Program-made: the position numbers and the translations under genes
Assembly (NCBI GenBank): GCA_946631805.1
Contig: CAMPAJ010000061.1
Location: 1-8,484 of the forward strand
Length of the DNA stretch: 8,484 nucleotides
Source of the DNA: an uncultured Eggerthellaceae bacterium
Lineage (GTDB): Bacteria > Actinomycetota > Coriobacteriia > Coriobacteriales > Eggerthellaceae
Direction: 5' to 3'
Shown: piece by piece, positions 1-7,486 of the stretch
Layout: every line of letters begins with the position of its first letter
Position numbering within the stretch: position 1 is the stretch's first letter
The notes under the pieces: model-generated
Told to the model about the DNA's origin: nothing
Database searches by the model: none
The model's input: the letters and a program-made list of their open reading frames with translations, nothing else

Positions 1-1948
1 GCATGAGAATCTTGCGCTTGCCGCATACGGCGCGCGCTATCATGAGGCGCTGGCGCCGACCGCCCGAAACACCACCGCCGCCTTCGGTCACCAAGGTCTT
101 CATGCCCATCGGCATCTTGCGAATGTCGTCGGCAAGCCCGGCGATTTCGGCCGCCTCCCACGCATCGTCTTCGGTAGCACCCGGCGTGCTGATGGTGATG
201 TTCGATTGGATTTCGCCCAGGAACAGCTTGCCGTCTTGCATGACGACGCCGATATGCTGTCGCAGCGACCTGAGGTTGACCTTCTGCACGTCATGGGGCC
301 CGAAGAATATCGTGCCGCGCTCGGGTTTCTCGAACCCGAGCATCAGGCGCATGATGGTCGATTTTCCGCAACCGCTCTTGCCCACGAGGGCTACGTACTC
401 GCCCGAGCGGATCTTGAACGAAAGGTCTTTCACGACGTAAGGCGAATCCTCGTTGTAGCGGAACGAGACGTTGGAAACCTCGATACCGCCCGTGAGCCCC
501 GTGACGCTGGGCTTATCTTCCGCAATCTCGGGCGTTGCCTCGAGTATGGGCTCCACGGTTTCGAGCATCGGGTTGATCTGCGCCACTTGCCCGCCCACGT
601 TGGCGAGCGCCATAATCGCAGCCGTCGCCTGGCCGTACGCGACGTTGAACGCCATGTAGTCGTCTACGGCCACTTGCGTCGTTCCCGCAAGGTAGTAAAT
701 AGCGATGTTGCCCAAAAGGCCGACGAACGCAACTATCGCCGGCAGCGCGCGCAGTATCGTGGGACGATTGTAGGCTGCGCGAGCATACTCGGAGTAACCA
801 TGCGCCCATTTGGCGAAGGCGCGGTCCTCGGCACCGGCGAGCTTGATCTTCTGGATGCCGTTCAGCAGCGCCGTTACGGTACCCGAAAGCTTTGCCGAAG
901 ACTCGAGCGTCGCCTTTTCGTATGGCACGATCAAGTACGTCACGCCAATCGTGAGCGCAGCCTCGACGAGCACGATAGCCAGCGCGGGCAAGCCGAGCGC
1001 GGGAGCATACGCGCCAATCTGAACGATGTACACGAGCGAGAACAGGGCCGAAAGCCCCGATCCCAGGAATATGGACGTGAGGATCTGGGAGAGCATGGTC
1101 ACGTTGGACACGCGCGAGCCCAGGTCGCCCGACGAATATTGCTTGAAGAACGACGTGGGAAGCGAAAGCAGGCGCGCAAACGCGGCCGCCTCGGTCACGA
1201 GGTTGAGCTTGGTAGACACGCGCGCCATGACCAAATCGCGGCATATGCCTATGAGCACCGTCGAGACCGCCACGCCAAGCAGAAGAGCCCCAAGCGGCGC
1301 TATGAGGTCCGCCTGTCCCGACGGCACGACCGTGCCGAACGCGACCTTGTTCGCCTGGGCCGGGATGAGCCCAAGAAGCGTTACCGCCACCCCGGCGAGG
1401 ACCGTGAGCACGTAATCGCCGCGGTCGAACACGCCCGCGATAAACGCCAGCAAATCGCGTATCTTGAGCTGTTTGGGAGGAAGTGGCTTGTAGAACAGGA
1501 CCGCTTCGGGCTGGATGCGCGACTGGGTGCTGGAGTTAACCCGCACTTTGCGGCCCGTGCCAGGCTCGATGTAGTTGTAGCCCTGCATGCCGCGGGGCAG
1601 CAGCGCGACGGGCTCGCCGGTATCGAGCCTGCCGACCATGGCGCCAAAAGCGCCTTTGTACCAGCCTTCCGGCAGGTGGACCGTGCGCCTCATCGTGCCG
1701 GTCGGACGGCAGAGCCACTCCATGCGCTCTTGCACGTCGGTCACGCCATCGGGCACCTTGCCCGGCTCGAGGCCAAGGCGCTTGAGGCAGATGCGCACCG
1801 CGCCATCAGCCTGCTCGATGTCGTCGACATCGTAGGCAATACCATCCGAAGGCCCGCTGACACTGGCCGCGAGCTCGGCGTAAGCGCGCTCGGTTACCTC
1901 CAGGTCGAGCTTCGCGCGCGTATCGATTTGCGACTCCATCCAGCTCAT
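1..1948 (-). CDS. NHLM-type peptide/bacteriocin export ABC transporter, second subunit (permease-ATPase, ABC2-like), 3' end outside the window
   Basis: This is a membrane ABC exporter half; 649 residues are visible and the frame runs off the window edge. Residues 1-165 form a soluble N-terminal domain with no C39 protease motif. Its stretch RRTVHLPEGWYKGAFG, followed by VALLPRGMQGYNYIEPGTG and FYKPLP, resembles the N-terminal domain of the family known as NHLM_micro_ABC2. A transmembrane domain follows at about 175-425. The nucleotide-binding domain has Walker A GKSGCGKS at 523-530, a Q-loop at Q571 and a signature VSGGR at 627-631, where the usual Q is R. Walker B, D-loop and H-loop lie beyond the window. 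The ATG start at 1948 is supported by GAGGAG (1957-1962) eight bases upstream and lies one base after the stop of the preceding ABC gene, so the two are translationally coupled. It probably pairs with that C39-containing subunit to export leader-bearing peptides. Family assignment is from remembered motifs, not a search. Confidence 0.88.
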   Translation of the reverse strand, partial: MSWMESQIDTRAKLDLEVTERAYAELAASVSGPSDGIAYDVDDIEQADGAVRICLKRLGLEPGKVPDGVTDVQERMEWLCRPTGTMRRTVHLPEGWYKGAFGAMVGRLDTGEPVALLPRGMQGYNYIEPGTGRKVRVNSSTQSRIQPEAVLFYKPLPPKQLKIRDLLAFIAGVFDRGDYVLTVLAGVAVTLLGLIPAQANKVAFGTVVPSGQADLIAPLGALLLGVAVSTVLIGICRDLVMARVSTKLNLVTEAAAFARLLSLPTSFFKQYSSGDLGSRVSNVTMLSQILTSIFLGSGLSALFSLVYIVQIGAYAPALGLPALAIVLVEAALTIGVTYLIVPYEKATLESSAKLSGTVTALLNGIQKIKLAGAEDRAFAKWAHGYSEYARAAYNRPTILRALPAIVAFVGLLGNIAIYYLAGTTQVAVDDYMAFNVAYGQATAAIMALANVGGQVAQINPMLETVEPILEATPEIAEDKPSVTGLTGGIEVSNVSFRYNEDSPYVVKDLSFKIRSGEYVALVGKSGCGKSTIMRLMLGFEKPERGTIFFGPHDVQKVNLRSLRQHIGVVMQDGKLFLGEIQSNITISTPGATEDDAWEAAEIAGLADDIRKMPMGMKTLVTEGGGGVSGGRRQRLMIARAVCGKRKILM

Positions 1949-1949
1949 G

Positions 1950-4109
1950 TTAGTCGCTCCTCACGAGCGTAGCATACATACCATCCTCGGCCATCAGCTG
2001 CTCATGCGTACCGCGCTCGACGACCGCGCCGTCTTCGAGGACTACGATTTCGTCGCAGTCGCGAATGGTCGACAAGCGGTGCGCCACGACGATGCAGGTG
2101 ATGCCGCGATCGCGAATGCGCTTGATGACTTCGGCTTCGGTTTGCGCATCAAGCGCGCTCGTCGCCTCGTCCAAAATGATGATGGTGGGATCTTGCGCCA
2201 AGACGCGCGCAATCTCCAATCGCTGGAGCTGGCCACCGCTGAAGTTGCGACCACCAGGCAAGATACGACTCGAATAGCCGCCTTCTCGGTCTAGGATCAC
2301 GTCGTGGATACCAGCGTCGCGACACGCCAAGATAACTTCGTAGTCTTCGATCGAGGCATCCCAAAGCTTCACGTTGTCGGATATCGAGTCGTCAAACGTG
2401 ATGATGTCCTGGTCGACGACTGCCAGCGACCCGCGCAAGACGGGGCGGGGCACGTCCGCAATCGGCACGCCGTCAAACTCCACTTCGCCTGCCCATGGTT
2501 CGTACAAACCGCTCACAATCTTGGCGATCGTCGACTTGCCGCAGCCGGAGCCACCGACGAGCGCAACCCATTGACCTGGCTCGATATGCAAGTCGAAATC
2601 CTTGATGAGCGGCGGCTCGAGCGGGGAATAGCCAAACTCGACGCCCTTGAGGTCAACCTCGCCGCGCAGCTTCTCGCGTCCGCTCGCCGTGCGCAGGCCC
2701 TGCTCCTGATGAGCCTCTTCGGGCACGTCGCATTCGTAATTCATGACGTCCTCGACGCGCTCCATCTGCGTCTGCATTTCCTGGATGGTCTGCCCGAGCG
2801 AAATCATCTGCCCAACCGGGCTCATGAACGCCGAGAGGAAGCCCGTGAACGCAAGCAGCGCGCCAGGGGTGAACTCACCTTCGACGATGAGCCAAATGCC
2901 CAGCACGAGCACCACTATATTGGCGACCTGCCCCACAATCGTCGGTACGACGCCCAGATACCCGTTAAGGCGCGTCGTGCGCACCCCGGCCTCGTTCACG
3001 GCAGCCTGGTAACCCGCCCACCGGCCGAAAAAGCCCTCTTCGGCACCGGCGGCCTTGATGGTCTCGACCATCTCGATGCCGCTGATGGTGGCACCGTACA
3101 GCTTGCCCGCCGACGAGGCGCCTGCACGTGCGATGTTCACGCGTTTCTTCGAAATGTAGCGCGCGAGGAACGAATTGGCCACGACGGTGGAAAGCCCCAC
3201 GATGGTAAGCATGACGCTGTACTGCAGCATGATGAGCAGGTACAAGATGAGCATAACGGAGTTGATGATGACGGGCGCGAGCTGGCCGACGAGCGCAAAG
3301 GCGATGGTCTCGTTGGCCGACTGGCGTTGCTGCAGGTCGCCGACCATGCGCTGGGAATAGAACCCGACGGGCAAATGCAGCAGATGCCGCATGAACCGCG
3401 AAGACGACACGACCGCGATCTTGCCCTGAATGCGAACCAGGTACACGGCGTTGAGAACCGATACGATGCCCGAGACGAGCGCGAGCGCGAACATGATGGC
3501 CATGAGCGGCAAGAGCCAATCCGGGTTATCCCCCGTAAGGACCCTATCGAGGAACACCTGCCCCAACGACGTGTTCACAATCGCCATGACCGACGTGATA
3601 GCGGCCGTGATCATCACGAATGCGACGGCTGGACCCAGACCTTCCAAACGCTTGCGCGCATAGCCGATGGTATCGGGCTTCTTGCCCCCTTCTTCAAAGG
3701 CATCGGTTTTCTCGAACACGAGCACAATGCCCGTAAACGAGTCTTCGAATTCCTCCATGGGAATTTTGACCTGGCCGCGCGCCGGATCGTTGATGATGGC
3801 GTATTTGCCCTTGAAGCCGTCCAGCACGACGAAGTGGTTGAAGTTCCAAAAAAGGATGCAGGGAAACTGGCCCTTCTTCTTTAGAGCCTCCGTCGAAAAC
3901 GTCATGCCCTTCGCGGTAAGGCCGTAACTCCGCGCGGCCTTGAGCACGTTGGATGCTTTAGAGCCGTCGCGCGACACGCCGCAATCGGCGCGCACTTTCT
4001 CGAGCGGCACCCAGCGCCCGTAATAGGCAAGGATCATGGCAAGGCTGGCGGCACCGCATTCCAGTGCCTCCATCTGCATGATCTGAGGTACTTTTGCAAC
4101 TTGGCCCAT
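1950..4109 (-). CDS. NHLM-type bacteriocin export ABC transporter with N-terminal C39 peptidase (peptidase/permease/ATPase)
   Basis: At 719 residues this has the usual length of a peptidase-containing ABC exporter (NHLM_micro_ABC1 class). Residues 1-135 are a C39 papain-like peptidase: Q12, catalytic C18 in ALECGAAS, H92 in NFNHFVVLDG and D108 in INDPARG are all present, so the protease should be active. This domain cleaves leader peptides after a double-glycine-type motif on the cytoplasmic side. A six-helix exporter domain spans about 155-430. The ATPase domain is complete: Walker A GGSGCGKS (519-526), Q-loop Q567, signature FSGGQ (623-627), Walker B IIILDE (643-648), D-loop SALD (651-654) and H-loop H677. 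The ATG at 4109 is the only in-frame start after an upstream stop. Its ribosome binding site is weak and it begins nine bases after the HlyD-like gene, which suggests translational coupling. Substrates should be small peptides with GG/GA/AA-type leaders; the acidic 72-residue protein at 7701-7919 is a candidate. Confidence 0.93.
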   Translation of the reverse strand: MGQVAKVPQIMQMEALECGAASLAMILAYYGRWVPLEKVRADCGVSRDGSKASNVLKAARSYGLTAKGMTFSTEALKKKGQFPCILFWNFNHFVVLDGFKGKYAIINDPARGQVKIPMEEFEDSFTGIVLVFEKTDAFEEGGKKPDTIGYARKRLEGLGPAVAFVMITAAITSVMAIVNTSLGQVFLDRVLTGDNPDWLLPLMAIMFALALVSGIVSVLNAVYLVRIQGKIAVVSSSRFMRHLLHLPVGFYSQRMVGDLQQRQSANETIAFALVGQLAPVIINSVMLILYLLIMLQYSVMLTIVGLSTVVANSFLARYISKKRVNIARAGASSAGKLYGATISGIEMVETIKAAGAEEGFFGRWAGYQAAVNEAGVRTTRLNGYLGVVPTIVGQVANIVVLVLGIWLIVEGEFTPGALLAFTGFLSAFMSPVGQMISLGQTIQEMQTQMERVEDVMNYECDVPEEAHQEQGLRTASGREKLRGEVDLKGVEFGYSPLEPPLIKDFDLHIEPGQWVALVGGSGCGKSTIAKIVSGLYEPWAGEVEFDGVPIADVPRPVLRGSLAVVDQDIITFDDSISDNVKLWDASIEDYEVILACRDAGIHDVILDREGGYSSRILPGGRNFSGGQLQRLEIARVLAQDPTIIILDEATSALDAQTEAEVIKRIRDRGITCIVVAHRLSTIRDCDEIVVLEDGAVVERGTHEQLMAEDGMYATLVRSD

Positions 4110-4118
4110 GGCGCCGAC

Positions 4119-4625
4119 CTAGCTTCGAAGGATCAGCGATATTGGCGCCACTCGTTCGACGGTGATGTTTACGGTGAGCGGAACGTCGCTCGCCAGCTCC
4201 GAGGTGTCTCCCTCGAATTGGATCGCGTAGGCCCAATCCCCCTCCAGGAGCGCGCTTACCAGGTAATCGCTTTCGAGCACCTTGTTCACTTCTTCGCGCG
4301 AGCCGGGTATCGAGGCAACGCTCGACACCGTCATCCTCTCGCCGTCGACGTTGGCTACGTCGCCTACTTTGACCTTTGCGACCTCTTCGGCATCCAAAAA
4401 GCATAGGGCCTGGCCCTTTACGACGACGCCGGTCGTCGTAACGCTCGTCGACACAGCTCCGAACACGGCCCAAACGAGCACGGCCGCGAGCAGCACGACG
4501 ATCGCGAGCATGATCACCCACACGCTCGGATTGGTTACCTGGACGTATTTGTCGAGATCTTCGGGGCTACGCAGCTTTTCGGTAGCCCTCTTGTTGAATA
4601 TGGATGCGGGAGCCTCAGCCATCAT
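4119..4625 (-). CDS. Short HlyD-like adaptor protein of an NHLM-type bacteriocin export system
   Basis: This 168-residue protein has one transmembrane helix at about 36-58 after a short cytoplasmic N-terminus, then an extracytoplasmic domain. The N-terminal segment LRSPEDLDKYVQVTNPSVW resembles the start of the NHLM_micro_HlyD family (NHLP bacteriocin system secretion protein). After the helix come a short beta-rich, lipoyl/barrel-like segment (TTGVVVKGQALCFLDAEEVAKVKVGD) and a C-terminal strand region (VPLTVNITVERVAPISLIL). Full-length HlyD adaptors are longer and carry a coiled-coil hairpin; that is absent here, which fits an organism without an outer membrane. There are two adjacent ATG codons, at 4625 and 4622. 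The site AAGGAG (4628-4633) is only two bases from the first and five from the second, so the second may be the real start (167 residues). The first ATG overlaps the sigma-factor stop (ATGA). It sits directly before the two ABC genes, so it is inferred to be part of the same exporter. Confidence 0.78.
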   Translation of the reverse strand: MMAEAPASIFNKRATEKLRSPEDLDKYVQVTNPSVWVIMLAIVVLLAAVLVWAVFGAVSTSVTTTGVVVKGQALCFLDAEEVAKVKVGDVANVDGERMTVSSVASIPGSREEVNKVLESDYLVSALLEGDWAYAIQFEGDTSELASDVPLTVNITVERVAPISLILRS

Positions 4626-5176
4626 AGCTCCTTTTCAACAGCGGCGCGCATCTTGGTCAGGGCGTTGGCGAGCTTCGTCGAAACCGTCGAGGCATTCATG
4701 TTGAGCTCTTGCGCGATGTCGACGTTGCGCTTGCCCTCGTTGTACTTCATCGCAATAAGATTGCGCTCCTCGTCGTCGAGGAGAGCGAGCAGCCTAAGAG
4801 CCAGGTCCTTGTCGTCCACGGCGTCTTGGCCGCCCGAAACCGCCAGCGTGCGCTCCGACACGTCCTCGAGCGGAGCCGTGGGGCGCGCCTTGCGGTAGTA
4901 GCTGTTCATGCAGTTGATTGCAATTTTGATGACCCATGACGAGAACTTGGCACGCGACGGGTCGAACGTGTGGAAAGCCCTGGCGGCCTTGAGGTAAGCC
5001 TCGGACACAACGTCTTCCACCGCGTTGTCGCCCGACATGCGGTAGCGCACGTAGTTGTACACGAGTCCGTAGCTCTCGAGGTAGAGCTTCTCGAACTCGA
5101 GCTCTGCCGCGTCGCGCTGACGACGGTTGTTGGTGCTTCGTTTATGTTCGCGTTTAGTATCCGTAGCCAGTCCCAT
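4622..5176 (-). CDS. ECF-like RNA polymerase sigma factor at the head of the peptide-export operon
   Basis: This 184-residue protein has the two conserved sigma-70-family domains. Region 2 is at about 28-97, with LYLESYGLVYNYVRYRM, the acidic AVEDVVSEAYLKAARAF helix and FSSWVIKIAINCMNSYYRKAR, which together bind core polymerase and the -10 element. Region 4 is at about 126-183, with a helix-turn-helix around 152-172 (VDIAQELNMNASTVSTKLANAL) that reads the -35 element. The N-terminal 25 residues are basic and polar, and regions 1 and 3 are missing, as in ECF sigma factors. No anti-sigma gene is next to it. The ATG at 5176 is the only in-frame start after an upstream TAG, but no good Shine-Dalgarno precedes it. 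Its stop codon overlaps the HlyD-like start, so it is co-transcribed with the exporter and probably controls it or its substrate genes; that role is inference. Confidence 0.9.
   Translation of the reverse strand: MGLATDTKREHKRSTNNRRQRDAAELEFEKLYLESYGLVYNYVRYRMSGDNAVEDVVSEAYLKAARAFHTFDPSRAKFSSWVIKIAINCMNSYYRKARPTAPLEDVSERTLAVSGGQDAVDDKDLALRLLALLDDEERNLIAMKYNEGKRNVDIAQELNMNASTVSTKLANALTKMRAAVEKEL
4626..4635 (-). promoter_or_regulatory. Ribosome binding site for the HlyD-like gene, inside the sigma-factor 3' end
   Basis: On the minus strand the sequence AAAAGGAGCT directly precedes ATGATG. AAGGAG is two bases from the first ATG (4625) and five from the second (4622), which favours the second as the main start. 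The site overlaps the last codons of the sigma-factor gene, so translation of the two genes is coupled. Confidence 0.7.
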
Positions 5177-5200
5177 CTCATAGTAGGGATGATGGAGCTT

Positions 5201-5206
5201 ATTCTA
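5201..5206 (-). promoter_or_regulatory. Weak candidate -10 element before the sigma-factor gene
   Basis: The 105-bp gap between the regulator stop and the sigma-factor start (5177-5281) contains TAGAAT on the minus strand, about 25 bases before the ATG. There is no convincing -35 hexamer at normal spacing; upstream lies only a T-rich CTTTTGTTG and the tandem CGCTTCGCTTCG. No rho-independent terminator is visible in this gap, so read-through from the kinase-regulator genes is also possible. Confidence 0.25.
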
Positions 5207-5281
5207 CGAAGCGAAGCGCAACAAAAGCGCCTCATGCCTGGTGGGAAAGATGTGTTGAAGAAATGTTTTTGTGTTATCCGC

Positions 5282-6082
5282 CTAACGCAACAGCGCGGCT
5301 TTCGTCGGCTCCGCCCACGAATACTGGCTCATGTACTCGCCGTGCCACAAGTTGATCGCGAGCGGCTCACCATCCAGGTAGTTGTAGTAGTCGCAATCCA
5401 ACCGAGCGGTGTCGATGCCCACTTCCCCGCGGCGCTTAACGAGGACGTTCGCATGACCGCACGCATCGAGCGAGCGCTTGAGGTCGGCGACGAGCGTGCG
5501 CAGGTACGAGCTGCTCATCTTCCTGCTGCCTGGGTCGTCCCACAAAACCGCTTCGGCTTCGCGCAAGCTCACGACCGCACCGCGCCGATCCACGAGGTAC
5601 GCGAGCAGCTCCTTGCTCTTCGCGCGCTCGAACGAAACCGCCTTGCCGTCCGCGAACACCTCGAAGTCGCCGAAACAGCGCACGACGAGCTTGCTCTTGG
5701 ACTGCTCCGCGACAGCTGCCGCGGCGGGCGGGTAACGCAGGTTGTCGAGCTCGACCGCAACATCGGCGGCCGTCACCGGCTTGAGCAGATATCCGGAGCT
5801 GTGCAGCTGAAACGCGTCGGCCATGTACTCGCCGAACCCCGTTGCGAATACGACGTTGATGCGCGGGTTTATGCGTTTGAGGTCGCGCGCCAGCTCGACG
5901 CCGTCCTTGCCGGGCATGTCGATGTCCACAAACGCTACATCGTATTCCCCGACATCGGGAAGGGCAAGCACCTCGGCCGCGCTCTTGCAAGCGGTAATTT
6001 CGGCATCGGGAGCCGCCTCCTCGATTGCCCGCACAAGCACTTTGCGCGGCATCGCCTTATCGTCAACGGCAAGTATCCTCAT
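5282..6082 (-). CDS. Two-component response regulator with REC domain and SARP-like winged-helix output domain
   Basis: This is a 266-residue cytoplasmic transcription regulator. The receiver domain occupies residues 1-118: acidic pair D7/D8, phosphoacceptor D53 in FVDIDMPG, switch T81 in FATGF and K101 in LLKPV are all in place. After an Ala-rich linker (about 117-130), residues 131-232 form a winged-helix domain of the Trans_reg_C/SARP type, beginning LVVRCFGDFEVFADGKAV and continuing FERAKSKELLAYLVDRRGAVVS. The C-terminal segment GEYMSQYSWAE resembles the start of the bacterial transcriptional activation domain seen in SARP-like regulators, but the full BTAD is absent. The ATG at 6082 starts seven bases after the kinase stop codon; GGAGG at 6095-6099 lies 12 bases upstream, rather far. 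It is surely the partner of the kinase just upstream. Its targets are not shown by the sequence; the peptide gene and export operon on either side are the obvious candidates. Confidence 0.92.
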   Translation of the reverse strand: MRILAVDDKAMPRKVLVRAIEEAAPDAEITACKSAAEVLALPDVGEYDVAFVDIDMPGKDGVELARDLKRINPRINVVFATGFGEYMADAFQLHSSGYLLKPVTAADVAVELDNLRYPPAAAAVAEQSKSKLVVRCFGDFEVFADGKAVSFERAKSKELLAYLVDRRGAVVSLREAEAVLWDDPGSRKMSSSYLRTLVADLKRSLDACGHANVLVKRRGEVGIDTARLDCDYYNYLDGEPLAINLWHGEYMSQYSWAEPTKAALLR

Positions 6083-6089
6083 CGTTACG

Positions 6090-7394
6090 CTACGCCTCCA
6101 TGCTCTTCGGGATGTGCATGATCACGGACGTTCCAACGCCGGGATTGCTCACGATTTCAAGGGTTGCATTGCACATCGCGGCCAGCCGTGCCCGCGTGTT
6201 GGCAAGGCCGACCTGCTCGCGGCCTGCAGATGCCGGGATCGCCTCAGGGTCGAATCCAACTCCGTTGTCGATGACCGCCACCGTGTATTCCCCTTGGCGC
6301 TCACGCGTGCGCACGGTGACTTTTCCGCCCCGTTCACGCCCGCCCAAGCCGTGCTTCACGGCGTTTTCGGCAAGCGTCTGCACCGAAAGCGTGGGCACGT
6401 TGAAGCCGGTCGCCTGAATATCGAGCTCGTACTCAAGGCGGTCTTCGTCGGACATGCGCTCGAGCTCCAAATACGTGCGCACATGCTCCATTTCCTTTTC
6501 GATGGAAACAGGCGCCATGCGCTTCAGGGAATCCAGGTTCGTGCGCAGGTAGCGCGAGAACGACGCGATGGCCTCCTTTGCCAGCTCGGGGTCCTCGTCG
6601 CACAGGCCGTAAATGGTGTCGAGGGTATTGAACAGGAAGTGAGGCTGAATTTGCGAAACCATGACCGCGATGCGGCTTTCGCTCACCTCCACCTGCGAAC
6701 GGGCCAGTTCCTCGGTCTGGTCGACCAAGACGCGCGCCGAGTGGGACTGCATCTCCATGAACACCACGATGAGGCCCAGCACGCCGGCGATGATCACGAA
6801 GTTAAGCCCGTACACGAACGCCTGCAAAACCGAGGCGAAAAGCGGCCCGAGCGTATAGAACAGCATGCACGCAAGCCCGGATCGTCCGAGCTCGCGGCGA
6901 TACCCGATGGCAATGCCTGCATTTGCGCAGTTCACGATGACGGCATACGCGCTCGAAACCCAAAACCAATCAGTGCGGTTATACAAGTTGGCATCATCGA
7001 TGTAAAAGAACGCGCCGCACAAGGTCAGCACGCTCATCATGCAGGCCGTCACCGTAACGGCTATGCGCCAGCTCCTGTAGGACGACCCCTCTATTTCCTC
7101 GACGCGCAGCGTCAAGTACGCGGTAACAACCAGGACCAGCAGAAAATTCGCGATAAACGTGGCGTAGTTGCCCAGGTGGGTCATAACCCAGGCAAGGGCG
7201 CCCTCTTGCCCGCGGAACACACCCGCCAGCGAGTCCGCGCCCGCCGCGACCAGCTCGAGCGAAAAGCCCTTGATGAACACGTTGCGGTAACGCTCGTCGC
7301 TACGCGCGAAAAGCACGGCACACACGATGCCTATAACGCAGAACGCCACGCTCCACAATTCGATAGCAACGTTGAGCTCTCGCACGCCGAACAA
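6090..7394 (-). CDS. Membrane sensor histidine kinase (His_kinase/LytS-YehU type, multi-pass sensor region)
   Basis: This 434-residue protein begins with about 215 residues containing roughly six hydrophobic segments (near 10-30, 42-60, 68-95, 110-131, 143-165 and 173-213) and no large extracellular domain. This fits sensing within or close to the membrane. A short coiled coil (about 215-245) leads to the His_kinase domain, with phospho-acceptor H252 in QIQPHFLFNTLDTIYGL. The ATPase domain shows the N box at N344 (LAENAVKHGL), the G1 box DNGVGF (376-381) and GLANTRARL (396-404). The start is TTG at 7394: it is supported by AAAGGGG (7401-7407) six bases upstream, and no ATG lies near. It is followed seven bases later by its response regulator. 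The signal is unknown; given the neighbouring peptide exporter, an exported peptide acting as autoinducer is possible but unproven. Confidence 0.93.
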   Translation of the reverse strand: MFGVRELNVAIELWSVAFCVIGIVCAVLFARSDERYRNVFIKGFSLELVAAGADSLAGVFRGQEGALAWVMTHLGNYATFIANFLLVLVVTAYLTLRVEEIEGSSYRSWRIAVTVTACMMSVLTLCGAFFYIDDANLYNRTDWFWVSSAYAVIVNCANAGIAIGYRRELGRSGLACMLFYTLGPLFASVLQAFVYGLNFVIIAGVLGLIVVFMEMQSHSARVLVDQTEELARSQVEVSESRIAVMVSQIQPHFLFNTLDTIYGLCDEDPELAKEAIASFSRYLRTNLDSLKRMAPVSIEKEMEHVRTYLELERMSDEDRLEYELDIQATGFNVPTLSVQTLAENAVKHGLGGRERGGKVTVRTRERQGEYTVAVIDNGVGFDPEAIPASAGREQVGLANTRARLAAMCNATLEIVSNPGVGTSVIMHIPKSMEA

Positions 7395-7400
7395 GGACGA

Positions 7401-7407
7401 CCCCTTT
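7401..7407 (-). promoter_or_regulatory. Ribosome binding site that decides the TTG start of the sensor kinase
   Basis: AAAGGGG on the minus strand lies six bases upstream of the TTG at 7394. With no ATG or GTG at a better distance, this site fixes the kinase start codon as TTG. Confidence 0.75.
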
Positions 7408-7429
7408 CCAAGCGATATTCTTGAAGCGT

Positions 7430-7456
7430 ATTATCCCCCATTTTGGCACATTGCAA
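7430..7456 (-). promoter_or_regulatory. Likely main promoter of the kinase-regulator genes
   Basis: On the minus strand TTGCAA (7456-7451) is followed after 15 bases by GATAAT (7435-7430); reading the -35 as CTTGCA gives a spacing of 16. Transcription would begin near 7423, giving a leader of about 28 bases that includes the AAAGGGG ribosome binding site. The match is good but spacing is slightly short, and this is a prediction only. Confidence 0.5.
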
Positions 7457-7486
7457 GCGCGCAACGGAAAGCGGGACGCCCTCTTG

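Noticed and set aside
206..1972. Long plus-strand open frame of 588 residues opposite the second ABC gene
   Set aside because: Its product is an Arg/His-rich, low-complexity sequence with no recognisable domain, and it lies antisense to a gene with clear ABC motifs. Such frames are common opposite high-G+C genes.
2304..3884. Plus-strand open frame of 526 residues opposite the C39-ABC gene
   Set aside because: Composition (very rich in Asp, His, Arg) and complete overlap with a clearly coding minus-strand gene mark it as a shadow frame.
5177..5281. Terminator between the response regulator and the sigma-factor gene
   Set aside because: Only a 4-bp GCGC stem with a T-rich loop can be drawn and no T-tract follows it, so no terminator is called.
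4970..7424. Plus-strand open frames of 383 and 533 residues opposite the sigma-factor, regulator and kinase genes
   Set aside because: Both span several real minus-strand genes and their borders, and show no domain or suitable ribosome binding site.
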